The notes under the pieces are model-generated. The model did not search any database. It saw nothing but the letters and a program-made list of their open reading frames with translations, and was not told where the DNA came from. The position numbers were made by a program, and so were the translations under genes. 52,437 nucleotides of DNA from Treponema sp. (GTDB lineage Bacteria; Spirochaetota; Spirochaetia; Treponematales; Treponemataceae): contig JAILKS010000059.1 of NCBI GenBank assembly GCA_024693715.1, positions 1-52,437 on the forward strand, in the 5' to 3' direction. This document shows, piece after piece, positions 16,894 to 25,437 of the stretch; position 1 is the stretch's first letter; each line of letters opens with the position of its first letter.

Positions 16894-18129
16894 ATGAAGA
16901 TAAAAAAAGTTCTTTTAAGTTTATTATTTTTACTCTTTCTGGTAGTTTTCCTTCTTATGCTTCTTGTTATTTTTACTGCAAAGAAACAAAGTCCGGAAGG
17001 TGCTGCTGCATGGATTTCTCTTGATCTGCTTGTTCTTTTAATCCTCATCAATATTGTGATGGAGCTTTCCGGTAAAATTAAAAATACAAAATTCAAGAAT
17101 ACAATCGGTTTTGGAACTGCTTTGATTCTTATCTGTATTAGTGCTTCATCTTTTGTTAAGGCGGGCAATAAACAGAAAATAGCGATTGATAATCAGACTG
17201 ATTATATAGAAGAGCAGTTTTTTGTTCAGGATATAGATGAGCTTTATCAGGGAAGCTATTATCCGGTTGATTTTATCAATACTTTAACTGCCACAAAATC
17301 TTATGTAAAGGCAATTAATTCTCTTCCTGCTGATCATGATTTTGTAATTAATGTACGTAAAAATATTATTACAGGCGCAAAGCCTTTTGAAAAACAAAAG
17401 CCGTATCTTTTTGAAAAAGTTAAATCCTTTGTGTTTACGGATTTTTACGGTGAAATATCCTGCGTTGATGATAATAACGTAAAATACATTAAGGTTTCAG
17501 ATTCCTATGATTTTGATTCTGTACTCTGTAAATTTGTTGTTGATACAATTTTCTATGAATATTCAGATACGATTCAAACTTATAATTCAAAAATTGAAAT
17601 TGGTCATAAGACTTATTCTTTTATAAGCAATATTTCTTCTTTTACCGCAAAAAACATTCCTAATCTTTACATAAAGGATGAACGGAACGTTTTTGCCGCA
17701 AGATTTACTGAGGATCTTCTTGTTCTTTATTACATGAATTTAACTCCTGATTTTTCAGGAAGGATTGAATCAGATTCAACGCCTATCGCCATTAATCTTG
17801 TAAAATCAGAAATTGTTGATGTTGAAATTCCTGTAGAAGAAAATTCTTTGCAGGTAGAAATAGCTGAGCCGAAAACCTTCCAGCCTGTCGCTTCTCCTAA
17901 GACTGAACCTAAAACTGACGGAATAAAAGCTCCGGAGGTTAAGCCTGCAGAACAAAAGCCTGAAGTTAAGACTGAAGAAAAGCCTTCCGTAAATCAGCCG
18001 GTTGTGACAGAGATGCCGAAGGAACCTGTTTTGGAAAATACAAATCCTCCTGTTGAAGAAGAACACCCTGAAGAAGAAGTAGAGCAGGAATGGGAAATTA
18101 TTGATTTTGGTGCAGAAGATCTTGATTAA
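16894..18129 (+). CDS. Membrane-anchored protein with Pro/Glu/Lys-rich tail
   Basis: The chosen ATG at 16894 (GGGG upstream) gives 411 residues. Two hydrophobic helices lie at about residues 5-30 and 37-55, with a third possible one at about 70-85 ('TIGFGTALILICISASSFV'). A soluble extracytoplasmic domain to about residue 300 and a low-complexity Pro/Glu/Lys/Val tail with an acidic end ('EEVEQEWEIIDFGAEDLD') follow. The tail resembles periplasm-spanning or peptidoglycan-contacting linkers. It follows the exported protein gene by 30 bases. The function is unknown. Confidence 0.6.
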   Translation: MKIKKVLLSLLFLLFLVVFLLMLLVIFTAKKQSPEGAAAWISLDLLVLLILINIVMELSGKIKNTKFKNTIGFGTALILICISASSFVKAGNKQKIAIDNQTDYIEEQFFVQDIDELYQGSYYPVDFINTLTATKSYVKAINSLPADHDFVINVRKNIITGAKPFEKQKPYLFEKVKSFVFTDFYGEISCVDDNNVKYIKVSDSYDFDSVLCKFVVDTIFYEYSDTIQTYNSKIEIGHKTYSFISNISSFTAKNIPNLYIKDERNVFAARFTEDLLVLYYMNLTPDFSGRIESDSTPIAINLVKSEIVDVEIPVEENSLQVEIAEPKTFQPVASPKTEPKTDGIKAPEVKPAEQKPEVKTEEKPSVNQPVVTEMPKEPVLENTNPPVEEEHPEEEVEQEWEIIDFGAEDLD

Positions 18130-18191
18130 AAAATAATTGATTTTATCATATTTAATTATAGAATAAGAGTTATTGAGGAGTATTTAATATT

Positions 18192-19418
18192 ATGTTTACA
18201 AAAGAAAACGCGCAGACAATTCTTAAAGAAAATAATCAGGAGCATGTATTAAAATATTTTGATTTACTTTCTGAAAATGAAAAAGATGTTTTTTTACGAC
18301 AGATTGAAAATATCAACTGGTCAGATATAAAAATGATTGGCAGTGATTCTGCTGGTGAACGTGGAAAATTCAGCGTACCGCCGGCAATTTCGGTAGATGA
18401 AATAAATGCTTCAAAAAATAAATATGAAAAGGCAGGAATAGAATCAATTAAAAAGGGCGAGGTAGCGGCAGTTCTTCTTGCAGGCGGAATGGGAACACGA
18501 CTTGGTTTTGATTTACCGAAGGGTTGTTTTAACGTTGGACTTACAAAAAAGCTTTATATTTTTGAATGCCTTATAAATAATCTTATGGATGTTGTTAAAC
18601 AGACAGGTACTTTTGTTCCGCTGTATATTATGACCAGTGAAAAAAATGATGAAACTACCAGAAGCTTTTTTGCAGAGCATGATTATTTTGGATACGATAA
18701 AAATTACATTCAGTTTTTTATTCAGGACATGGCATGTGCTGTTGATTATCACGGAAAGCTTCTTCTTGAAGAGAAGGGCAGACTTGCAACATCACCTAAT
18801 GGAAACGGCGGATGGTTTACTTCAATGGTAAAGGCAGGTCTTGATTCAGATCTCAAAAAACGCGGCGTAAAATGGATTAATATTTTTGCCGTTGATAATG
18901 TTCTTCAGCGTATTGCAGATCCAGTGTTTATTGGAGCAACAATCCTTGGTAATTTTGAAAGTGCTTCCAAGGTAGTCCGAAAGGTTGAGCCGCATGAAAA
19001 GATGGGACTTCTTTGTCTTGAAGATAACAAGCCGTCTATCGTTGAATATTATGAAATGAGTAAAGAAATGGCAGAAGCAAAGGCAGATGACGGTTCGCTT
19101 CTATATAAATACGGTGTAATTTTAAATTATCTTTTCTCGGTAGATAAGCTTATAGATATTGTAAATAATCAGCTTACGGTTCATGTTGTAGAAAAGAAGA
19201 TTCCGTTCATTGATGAAAATGGTGAAAAAATCAACCCGGAAACTCCTAACGGTTATAAATTCGAGCTTTTAGTTTTAGACATGATTCATATGATGGACAA
19301 TAATCTTGCATTTGAAGTTGTTCGTGAAAAGGAATTCGCGCCTATAAAAAATCTTCATGGAACAGATTCAGTTGATTCTGCAAGGGAGCTTCTTCAGAAA
19401 AATAATGTAGCTTTATAA
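18192..19418 (+). CDS. UDP-sugar pyrophosphorylase (UDPGP/UAP1-like)
   Basis: This is a nucleotidyltransferase that joins UTP and a sugar 1-phosphate (glucose-1-P or N-acetylglucosamine-1-P), feeding cell-envelope glycan synthesis. The 408 residues fit the eukaryote-type UDPGP family. The signature nucleotide loop 'VLLAGGMGTRLGFDLPKGCFNVGL' lies at about residues 95-120, with sugar-binding 'SPNGNGGWFTSM' and 'VKWINIFAVDNVLQRIADPVFIG' later. The substrate sugar cannot be settled from sequence, but the N-terminal helix region and motif spacing resemble UAP1/AGX enzymes more than bacterial GalU. A weak TTGATT/TAGAAT promoter with 16-base spacing lies at 18137-18164. Confidence 0.85.
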   Translation: MFTKENAQTILKENNQEHVLKYFDLLSENEKDVFLRQIENINWSDIKMIGSDSAGERGKFSVPPAISVDEINASKNKYEKAGIESIKKGEVAAVLLAGGMGTRLGFDLPKGCFNVGLTKKLYIFECLINNLMDVVKQTGTFVPLYIMTSEKNDETTRSFFAEHDYFGYDKNYIQFFIQDMACAVDYHGKLLLEEKGRLATSPNGNGGWFTSMVKAGLDSDLKKRGVKWINIFAVDNVLQRIADPVFIGATILGNFESASKVVRKVEPHEKMGLLCLEDNKPSIVEYYEMSKEMAEAKADDGSLLYKYGVILNYLFSVDKLIDIVNNQLTVHVVEKKIPFIDENGEKINPETPNGYKFELLVLDMIHMMDNNLAFEVVREKEFAPIKNLHGTDSVDSARELLQKNNVAL

Positions 19419-19429
19419 CTTTCGGCTGC

Positions 19430-20167
19430 TTATTGAATTTCGCCCATGTTTTTCTTCATGAGCTTTTCGGCGTATTCACTCATTTCGATAGTTGACAGCT
19501 GCATTACCTTTTCCTTTGGAATTACATCAAGAATATCAAGCCAGACATCTGTTTTTCTGAAAGGAAAATTCCTGCAGATTTTTTCTGTATTTTTTGCAGT
19601 CATGATTACTACAGGAACTTTTGCTTTTTCTGCTATTTTAAATGAACCGCTTTTGAGCTCTGCCATATATCCTGTTGTAGTTCTTGTTCCCTCCGGATAA
19701 ATGCCGATGGAAACCTCGTTTTTTTCGAGTAAATGTATTGCATCTATAATTGTTTTCATCGCTTTATGAGGATTACCGCGATCTATCGGTAAAAAACAGC
19801 ATCTGCGGATTATTCTGCCGAAGGAAAAAATCTTGAAATTTTCAGGCTTAGATATGAAAGCAATATCTGATTTTTTAAGCGCATACCAGGTTGTAATAGG
19901 ATCAAATTTTGAACGGTGATTGCATACAAGTAAAAAGCGTGAATCAGCAGGAATTTTTTCTTTTCCCGTAAGATGTACTTTTATACGGCCGACTTTTATA
20001 ACTCGTCTTGTTGCTTCATTTAAAAGGAATCTGTGATATCTGCTGTTTTTATGATATTCCTTTTTTGTGTTTATGAACCAGCTTGAAATTATTACAAGAA
20101 TCCAGAAAGAGAGATCCAGACAAAAGAGTACTGCCAGTACAATCAGTATTATTTGAATAGCAGACAT
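19430..20167 (-). CDS. plsC: 1-acyl-sn-glycerol-3-phosphate acyltransferase (PlsC family)
   Basis: It transfers the second acyl chain to lysophosphatidic acid in the inner membrane during phospholipid synthesis. The 245-residue protein has an N-terminal membrane helix (about 5-30), the catalytic 'VCNHRSKFDP' (HX4D) at about residue 82, and the phosphate-binding 'YPEGTRTTTG' at about residue 160. Length and order are typical. An AAGGAA ribosome site precedes the ATG. It lies 14 bases downstream of the unknown membrane protein gene at 20182 and converges with the pyrophosphorylase gene. Confidence 0.88.
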   Translation of the reverse strand: MSAIQIILIVLAVLFCLDLSFWILVIISSWFINTKKEYHKNSRYHRFLLNEATRRVIKVGRIKVHLTGKEKIPADSRFLLVCNHRSKFDPITTWYALKKSDIAFISKPENFKIFSFGRIIRRCCFLPIDRGNPHKAMKTIIDAIHLLEKNEVSIGIYPEGTRTTTGYMAELKSGSFKIAEKAKVPVVIMTAKNTEKICRNFPFRKTDVWLDILDVIPKEKVMQLSTIEMSEYAEKLMKKNMGEIQ

Positions 20168-20181
20168 TTTATACGCTTCCT

Positions 20182-20736
20182 TTATTTTTTGAAGATTGCA
20201 GCCTTAATTCCTAATATTCTGTATTCAACGGTTTTGTTCTGCCTGTTGTAATAAAGTGTAAGATATTTTGAATTGGCTCTGTCGTAAAGAACGATTTCAT
20301 TTGATTTTTCATCAAATTTATATTCACCTTTACTTACATCAAGTATATCCGATTTACAGACAAAAGTGTAATTTTTTTTCAAACTGATTGAACCAAAGGT
20401 TTCAACATCACATTTCCAGGTTTTTCCTGCAATCGGATTTTTTGAGCTTCCATGCGGAATGCATACCGAAAGAAGAATGACAAATATAAGAGCACAGAAT
20501 ATATAATTTGCATGAGAACTGATTTTTTTTAAGAATGCAGATTTTGAAGAATATTTTTCTGCAATTCTGTTAAAAGGCAGCTTTGCAATAACATTATTGA
20601 TTTTACCGAAAAATGATTTTATATGTGGAACAATTTTTTTTACTCTGGCATACAGTTTGCATGTCAGTTCCTTTATTTTCTGAAATATATTTAAGATATT
20701 GTTTTTAATTGCTTTTGATGATAATCCCTGTTTCAT
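20182..20736 (-). CDS. Single-span membrane protein with C-terminal lipocalin-like domain
   Basis: The protein has 184 residues from the ATG at 20736. I prefer it to the ATG at 20754 because the likely -10 box (TAATAT, 20750-20745) lies between the two. A basic, helical N-terminal region of about 70 residues precedes one membrane helix ('YIFCALIFVILLSVCIP'). A beta-rich extracytoplasmic domain follows, with 'GKTWKCDVETFGSISL...SKGEYKFDEKSNEIVLYD', reminiscent of the small lipoprotein at 6943. It is probably co-transcribed with plsC. The function is unknown. Confidence 0.55.
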   Translation of the reverse strand: MKQGLSSKAIKNNILNIFQKIKELTCKLYARVKKIVPHIKSFFGKINNVIAKLPFNRIAEKYSSKSAFLKKISSHANYIFCALIFVILLSVCIPHGSSKNPIAGKTWKCDVETFGSISLKKNYTFVCKSDILDVSKGEYKFDEKSNEIVLYDRANSKYLTLYYNRQNKTVEYRILGIKAAIFKK

Positions 20737-20744
20737 AATTACGT

Positions 20745-20772
20745 ATATTATCAAAAAAAATAAAGTTTGTAA
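20745..20772 (-). promoter_or_regulatory. Promoter of the 20182-20736 gene
   Basis: On the minus strand, TTTACA, a 17-base T-rich spacer and TAATAT (20750-20745) precede the ATG at 20736 by 8 bases. No Shine-Dalgarno is seen. Confidence 0.5.
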
Positions 20773-20780
20773 AACAGTAT

Positions 20781-20802
20781 CATGTTAGTTATAACAAACA
20801 TG
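20781..20802. promoter_or_regulatory. 22-bp palindrome abutting the copA -35 box
   Basis: The arms CATGTT and AACATG surround a GTTATAAC core, with only one mismatched position pair. The palindrome ends one base before the TTGACA of the P-type ATPase promoter. It is a strong candidate operator for a metal-responsive or other dimeric regulator that is not encoded next to it. Confidence 0.55.
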
Positions 20803-20803
20803 A

Positions 20804-20832
20804 TTGACATATGTTTTTTTAATTTGTATATT
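20804..20832 (+). promoter_or_regulatory. copA promoter (leaderless architecture)
   Basis: TTGACA (20804-20809), exactly 17 bases, TATATT (20827-20832), then 6 bases to the ATG at 20839. Transcription would start at or beside the ATG, which excludes the upstream in-frame ATG at 20782 as the translation start. Confidence 0.7.
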
Positions 20833-20838
20833 TTTGGT

Positions 20839-23091
20839 ATGAACTCAAAGAAATTTCTGGTAAAAGGCATGTCCTGTGCTGCCTGCCAGTCACGTATAGA
20901 AAAAGTCGTCGGAAATCTTGAAGGTGTAGACGCATGTTCGGTAAGTCTTCTGACTAATACTATGCTTACCGAAGGAACTGCAGATGAAGGTGCGATTATT
21001 CAGGCTGTGGAAAATGCCGGGTATTCTGCAAAACTTCTTGATGAGGATTCAGAAAATAAAACGTTTGATGCTTTGAAAGATGAATCAAAGCTTCTTTTAA
21101 AGCGTTTTTCAATATCACTTTTTCTTTTATGCTTTCTTTTTTATATCAACATGGGAATGATGTACGGATGGCCTCTTCCATCCTTCCTTAAAAATCATTA
21201 TTTGAACGCTTCGGTTCAATGTGTTTTATCTTTAATCATTCTGATTATCAACAAAAAATTTTTTACAAGCGGCATAAAAAGTCTTCTTCATCTTTCGCCT
21301 AACATGGACACTCTTGTCGCCCTCGGTTCATCAGTTTCCTTTATATACAGCTTCATCTCCTTGATTTTACGAAAAAATAATCCGCTATTTTTTGAAAGCG
21401 CCGCGATGATTGTAACTCTCATTACAATTGGTAAATGTCTTGAAGCATTTTCAAAAGGAAAGACAACAGATGCCCTGAAAAATCTGATTAAGCTTTCTCC
21501 TGAAACTGCTGTAATCTTAAAGGACGGAAAAGAAATTGAAGTTCCTGCAAGTCAGATAAAACGTGATGATATTTTTATTGTACGTCCGGGAGTAATGGTT
21601 GCAGTTGATGGTGTTGTAATTGATGGAAGCTCTGCGGTAAATGAAGCATCGTTGACCGGTGAATCGTGGCCTTGTGAAAAATCACCGGGAGATAAGGTTT
21701 ATGCCGCAACTGTTAATACTAACGGATATTTAAAATGCCGTGCGACACAGGTTGCAAATCAGACAGTTTTTTCTCAGATTGTTCAGCTTGTAAAGGACGC
21801 CGCTTCTACAAAAGCACCTATCGCAAAAATTGCAGACAAGGTATCTGCTGTTTTTATTCCTTCCGTTATTATTATTTCAATATCAGTTTTTTTAATTTGG
21901 TTTTTAACAGGACATCCTCTTTCATTTTCCATAACAAAGGCTGTAAGTGTTCTTGTCGTAAGCTGTCCGTGTGCTCTGGGACTCGCAACACCGGTAGCGG
22001 TTATGGTTGGAAATGGAGTTGCATTTAAAAACGGAATTCTTTTTAAAACCTCACAAAGCCTTGAAAATTTAGGAAAGATAAAAGTTTTTGGTTTTGATAA
22101 AACCGGTACCATTACAAAAGGTGAGTGTGCGGTAATGAAAATTGAAGCGGAAAATAAACTAGATGCTTTGCAGTTTGCGTTGAATATTGAATCAAAAAGT
22201 GAACATCCTCTTGCAAGAGCCATTGTTCGTGAGGGTGAAAAAAAGAATCTTAAACCTCAATCTGTTGATGATTTTAAGATTGAAAGCGGAAGGGGAATCA
22301 GTGCTAAAAAAAATGGTGAGCTTTTATTTGGCGGTAATATAAATTATCTTAAAAATAATTGCCCGGATCTTTTTGTTTTTTCAAAGCATGGTAATTATAT
22401 TCAGAAAACTGTAGATGACTTTTCGAACGAAGGATGTACCGCAGTTATTTTTGCATCAAAGAAAAATAATCAGAGTGTTCTTCATGGAATTTTTGTAATT
22501 GCCGATGAAATCAGGGAAGAAAGCGGTGAATGTATACGTGTGCTTAATCAGCTTGATGTTGAAACGATTCTTCTTTCCGGTGATAATCAAAAGACAGCGG
22601 ATGCAGTTGCAGAAAAGACAGGAATTAAAAAGGTTTTTGCAGGACTTTTACCGTTTGATAAGGAAAAAATAATCAGACAGCTTCAAAATGATGATAAAAA
22701 GCTTACTGCAATGATTGGTGATGGAATAAATGATGCGCCTTCTTTAACTGCAGCTGATATTGGTATTGCGGTCGGAAATGGAACTGATGTTGCTATTGAT
22801 TGTGCTGATGTTGTTCTTGTAAAGCCTGAACTTTTGAAAATCTGTTTTGCAGTAAAGTTAAGCAGGGCAGTGTTGAAAAATATAAAACAGAATCTTTTCT
22901 GGGCATTTTTCTATAATATTATATTAATCCCGATTGCTGCCGGCGTTTTTCACTTTATGAACATTGATCTAAATCCTGTGATAGCAGCCGGAGCAATGAG
23001 CCTTTCCAGTTTCTGTGTCGTTATGAATGCATTACGACTTAATCTCTTTAAGGATAAAATTAAGCCTGCACCGAATAACTTAAAACGTTAG
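20839..23091 (+). CDS. copA: Copper-transporting P1B-type ATPase
   Basis: This membrane ATPase exports Cu(I). The 750 residues begin with a heavy-metal-associated domain whose 'GMSCAACQ' CxxC binds metal. Next come membrane helices, the actuator 'SLTGESWP', the intramembrane 'SCPCALGLATP' (CPC, diagnostic of Cu/Ag pumps), the phosphorylated Asp in 'GFDKTGTITKG', 'SEHPLARAI' of the N-domain and 'MIGDGINDAPSL'. The start at 20839 is fixed by the promoter and by the HMA domain. It overlaps the convergent lipid kinase gene by 32 bases. A palindrome beside the promoter implies dedicated regulation. Confidence 0.93.
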   Translation: MNSKKFLVKGMSCAACQSRIEKVVGNLEGVDACSVSLLTNTMLTEGTADEGAIIQAVENAGYSAKLLDEDSENKTFDALKDESKLLLKRFSISLFLLCFLFYINMGMMYGWPLPSFLKNHYLNASVQCVLSLIILIINKKFFTSGIKSLLHLSPNMDTLVALGSSVSFIYSFISLILRKNNPLFFESAAMIVTLITIGKCLEAFSKGKTTDALKNLIKLSPETAVILKDGKEIEVPASQIKRDDIFIVRPGVMVAVDGVVIDGSSAVNEASLTGESWPCEKSPGDKVYAATVNTNGYLKCRATQVANQTVFSQIVQLVKDAASTKAPIAKIADKVSAVFIPSVIIISISVFLIWFLTGHPLSFSITKAVSVLVVSCPCALGLATPVAVMVGNGVAFKNGILFKTSQSLENLGKIKVFGFDKTGTITKGECAVMKIEAENKLDALQFALNIESKSEHPLARAIVREGEKKNLKPQSVDDFKIESGRGISAKKNGELLFGGNINYLKNNCPDLFVFSKHGNYIQKTVDDFSNEGCTAVIFASKKNNQSVLHGIFVIADEIREESGECIRVLNQLDVETILLSGDNQKTADAVAEKTGIKKVFAGLLPFDKEKIIRQLQNDDKKLTAMIGDGINDAPSLTAADIGIAVGNGTDVAIDCADVVLVKPELLKICFAVKLSRAVLKNIKQNLFWAFFYNIILIPIAAGVFHFMNIDLNPVIAAGAMSLSSFCVVMNALRLNLFKDKIKPAPNNLKR

Positions 23092-23917
23092 GAATTGTTT
23101 CTCCGTCTATCTGAAGAGGACGTTCCTTGTCGAATTCAACGAGGATTTTCTTTCCTGTAAACGTGATGACATTGTTTGTATATTTTACATGGTCTCCGGT
23201 AAATACCTTTGCAAACATCATAAGACACTTAAGTCTGTTTTTTCCCATGAAAACATATACAGAAACTTTTTTCTCAGGATCCTTTCTGTCCTGATCAGGA
23301 GTTGCCATCATACCGCCGCCATAAAATCTTCCTTTCATTGTTGAAGCGAGCCATACGTTTTTGAAGGCATGAACTTCACCGTCTACTGTAATTTTAACAT
23401 TTGTCGGCTTGTATTTGTAAAGCATACCTTTAACGGCAATGGATGTATAATTGATAGGCTTTGTTGTATTTTTACGAAGCATGTCTCCTACTGCACAACA
23501 GTAACCATCGATACCGAAGCCTATACCGTTCAGAAAGTATTTATGTTCTCCTTTTACAGCGACTATCGGCAAATCCCTTATATAATCATTGATTCTTATC
23601 AAGGATTGATGCTCTTTACCGAAAATATCCCTTATAAAGTCATTACCGCTTCCAAGAGGATAGTAATAAATCGGTTTGCTTAATTCTTCTTTTTTGATTG
23701 AATTAATGAGCGAGTTAAGGGTTCCATCACCACCGCAAACAACAATTGATTCGTCATAGTTTGCATTGTGAATAAACTCTTCATAATCAAAATCCGGAGT
23801 CATTTCTACATAAGTGAGATAATCGTCTTTAAGGATTTTATCCAGTTCATAAACATTTTTTTTTGCGGTTTTGTTTCCTGCCATAGGATTGTAAATAATT
23901 AAATATTTTGCATTCAT
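23060..23917 (-). CDS. Diacylglycerol/sphingosine kinase-family lipid kinase
   Basis: This 285-residue protein belongs to the DagK/YegS-like family, which phosphorylates diacylglycerol or a related lipid for recycling into phospholipid. It has 'YLIIYNPMAGNKTAKK' at the N-terminus, the nucleotide-binding 'VVCGGDGTLNSLIN' at about residue 60, and 'YYPLGSGNDFIRDI' at about residue 85. The C-terminal beta domain includes 'FGIDGYCCAVGDM' and 'PLQIDGE'. An AAGG ribosome site is plausible. Its 3' end overlaps copA by 32 bases on the opposite strand, so the two transcripts are antisense at their ends. Confidence 0.85.
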   Translation of the reverse strand: MNAKYLIIYNPMAGNKTAKKNVYELDKILKDDYLTYVEMTPDFDYEEFIHNANYDESIVVCGGDGTLNSLINSIKKEELSKPIYYYPLGSGNDFIRDIFGKEHQSLIRINDYIRDLPIVAVKGEHKYFLNGIGFGIDGYCCAVGDMLRKNTTKPINYTSIAVKGMLYKYKPTNVKITVDGEVHAFKNVWLASTMKGRFYGGGMMATPDQDRKDPEKKVSVYVFMGKNRLKCLMMFAKVFTGDHVKYTNNVITFTGKKILVEFDKERPLQIDGETIPNVLSYSVQA

Positions 23918-24000
23918 TCTCTATACCTTAATTTATATTACTGCTTTATGCAAAAAAATACAATAAAACGTTTTAGTTTCTATGATTTATGTATAAATAC

Positions 24001-24029
24001 TTGCAATTATATGCATAAAATTGTATATT
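24001..24029 (+). promoter_or_regulatory. argG promoter
   Basis: TTGCAA (24001-24006), 17 bases, TATATT (24024-24029). An inverted repeat ATGCATAAA (24011-24019) / TTTATGCAT (24039-24047) places one half in the promoter spacer and the other just past the start site. That arrangement suits an arginine repressor, but it is not a clean ARG-box match. Confidence 0.55.
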
Positions 24030-24061
24030 TTCTGTATATTTATGCATTTTGGAGGTGCAAA

Positions 24062-25327
24062 ATGGCTAAAGAAAAGGTAGTTCTTGCTTATTCAGGTGGA
24101 CTTGATACAACAGTTATCATCCCATGGCTCAAAGAAAATTATGATTATGATGTAATCGCCGTTTGTATTGATGTTGGACAGGGCGATGACTGGGCTTCAA
24201 TCAAGGCACGTGCCCTTAAAACCGGTGCTTCTGCATGTTATGTAGTAGATGCAAAACAGGAATATATTGAAGAATACATCTGGCCTGCTCTTAAGGCAAA
24301 TGCTGTTTACGAAGATGAATATCTTTTGGGAACTTCTACTGCTCGTCCTTTGATTGGAAAGATTCTTGTAGAATATGCCCGCCAGGAAGGTGCCGTTGCA
24401 ATCTGTCACGGTGCTACAGGTAAAGGTAATGATCAGGTTCGTTTTGAACTTGCAATCAAAGCTTTTGCTCCTGATATTAAGGTAATCGCTGCATGGCGTG
24501 ATGACAAATGGAACATGGACAGCCGCGAAGCAGAAATTAAATATCTTGAAGATCGCGGACTCGAAGTTCCTATGAAAAAGGATCAGTCATACAGCCGTGA
24601 CGAAAACATCTGGCACCTCAGCCACGAAGGTCTTGAGCTTGAAAAGACAGAAAATGAGCCGAATTACAAGCACATGCTCAAAAATACTGTTGTACCGGAA
24701 GAAGCTCCGGATGCAGGTGAATATGTAGAAATTCAGTTTGAAAAGGGTATTCCGGTTGCTTTGAACGGTAAAAAGATGAATGCAGTTGATCTTTTGAACG
24801 AATTGAACAAGATTGGCGGACGCAACGGGGTTGGTCTTGTTGATATCTGTGAAAACCGCTGTGTAGGTATGAAGAGCCGCGGTGTTTACGAAACTCCGGG
24901 TGGAGCAATCCTTTACTTTGCCCACAGAATGATGGATCATATCTGCCTTGACCGCGATACATATCACTATAAGCAGCAGATTGCAATCAAGATTGGCGAA
25001 CTCATTTACGACGGAAAATGGTTTACAACACTCTTTGACAGCCTTATGGCTTTTGTTGACAAAACAGAAGAAACAGTTACCGGTTGGGCAAAGGTTAAGC
25101 TTATTAAGGGTGCAATTCGCGGTGCTGGTTCTGGTTCAAAATACAGCTTGTACAATGAATCAATTGCTTCATTCACAACCGGTGAACTTTACAACCATAA
25201 GGATGCCGAAGGCTTTATCACACTCTTCGGACTCCCACTTAAGGTTCGCGCTATGATGGAGCAGCAGGTTGGTGAAGGTCAGGCTATCATAGAAAGCAAG
25301 AGCTTTAAGAAGAGACCTACTGAGTAA
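24062..25327 (+). CDS. argG: Argininosuccinate synthase
   Basis: It condenses citrulline and aspartate with ATP in arginine synthesis, in the cytoplasm. The 421 residues from the ATG at 24062 start with the PP-loop 'VVLAYSGGLDTTVIIPWL'. Further family motifs include 'CHGATGKGNDQVRFEL' and 'KKDQSYSRDENIWHLSHEG', with 'YNKH'-type and C-terminal 'SLYNESIASF' segments near the end. A GGAGG ribosome site 5 bases upstream fixes this start over the longer frame. It is monocistronic: it has its own promoter and a terminator at 25349. No argH or other arg gene is in the window. Confidence 0.96.
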   Translation: MAKEKVVLAYSGGLDTTVIIPWLKENYDYDVIAVCIDVGQGDDWASIKARALKTGASACYVVDAKQEYIEEYIWPALKANAVYEDEYLLGTSTARPLIGKILVEYARQEGAVAICHGATGKGNDQVRFELAIKAFAPDIKVIAAWRDDKWNMDSREAEIKYLEDRGLEVPMKKDQSYSRDENIWHLSHEGLELEKTENEPNYKHMLKNTVVPEEAPDAGEYVEIQFEKGIPVALNGKKMNAVDLLNELNKIGGRNGVGLVDICENRCVGMKSRGVYETPGGAILYFAHRMMDHICLDRDTYHYKQQIAIKIGELIYDGKWFTTLFDSLMAFVDKTEETVTGWAKVKLIKGAIRGAGSGSKYSLYNESIASFTTGELYNHKDAEGFITLFGLPLKVRAMMEQQVGEGQAIIESKSFKKRPTE

Positions 25328-25348
25328 TCTTTTATACTTTATATGAGG

Positions 25349-25381
25349 ACTGTCCCCCTTGTCTGGCGGGACAGTTTTTTT
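25349..25381 (+). terminator. Terminator of argG
   Basis: Stem ACTGTCCC / GGGACAGT with an 11-base loop, followed by seven T residues. Confidence 0.85.
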
Positions 25382-25402
25382 ATTAGTTAAACGTTTTCCT
25401 TC

Positions 25403-25431
25403 TTGTTATGCTTTATATTTAATTATATAAT
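25403..25431 (+). promoter_or_regulatory. Promoter of the protease gene (leaderless architecture)
   Basis: TTGTTA (25403-25408), 17 bases, TATAAT (25426-25431), then AATAGT and the ATG at 25438. The 6-base gap and absence of a Shine-Dalgarno imply transcription starting on the ATG. Confidence 0.65.
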
Positions 25432-25437
25432 AATAGT

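Noticed and set aside
20782..20838. Upstream ATG for copA
   Set aside because: It lies upstream of the consensus promoter and would add residues before the metal-binding domain that are not part of the family.
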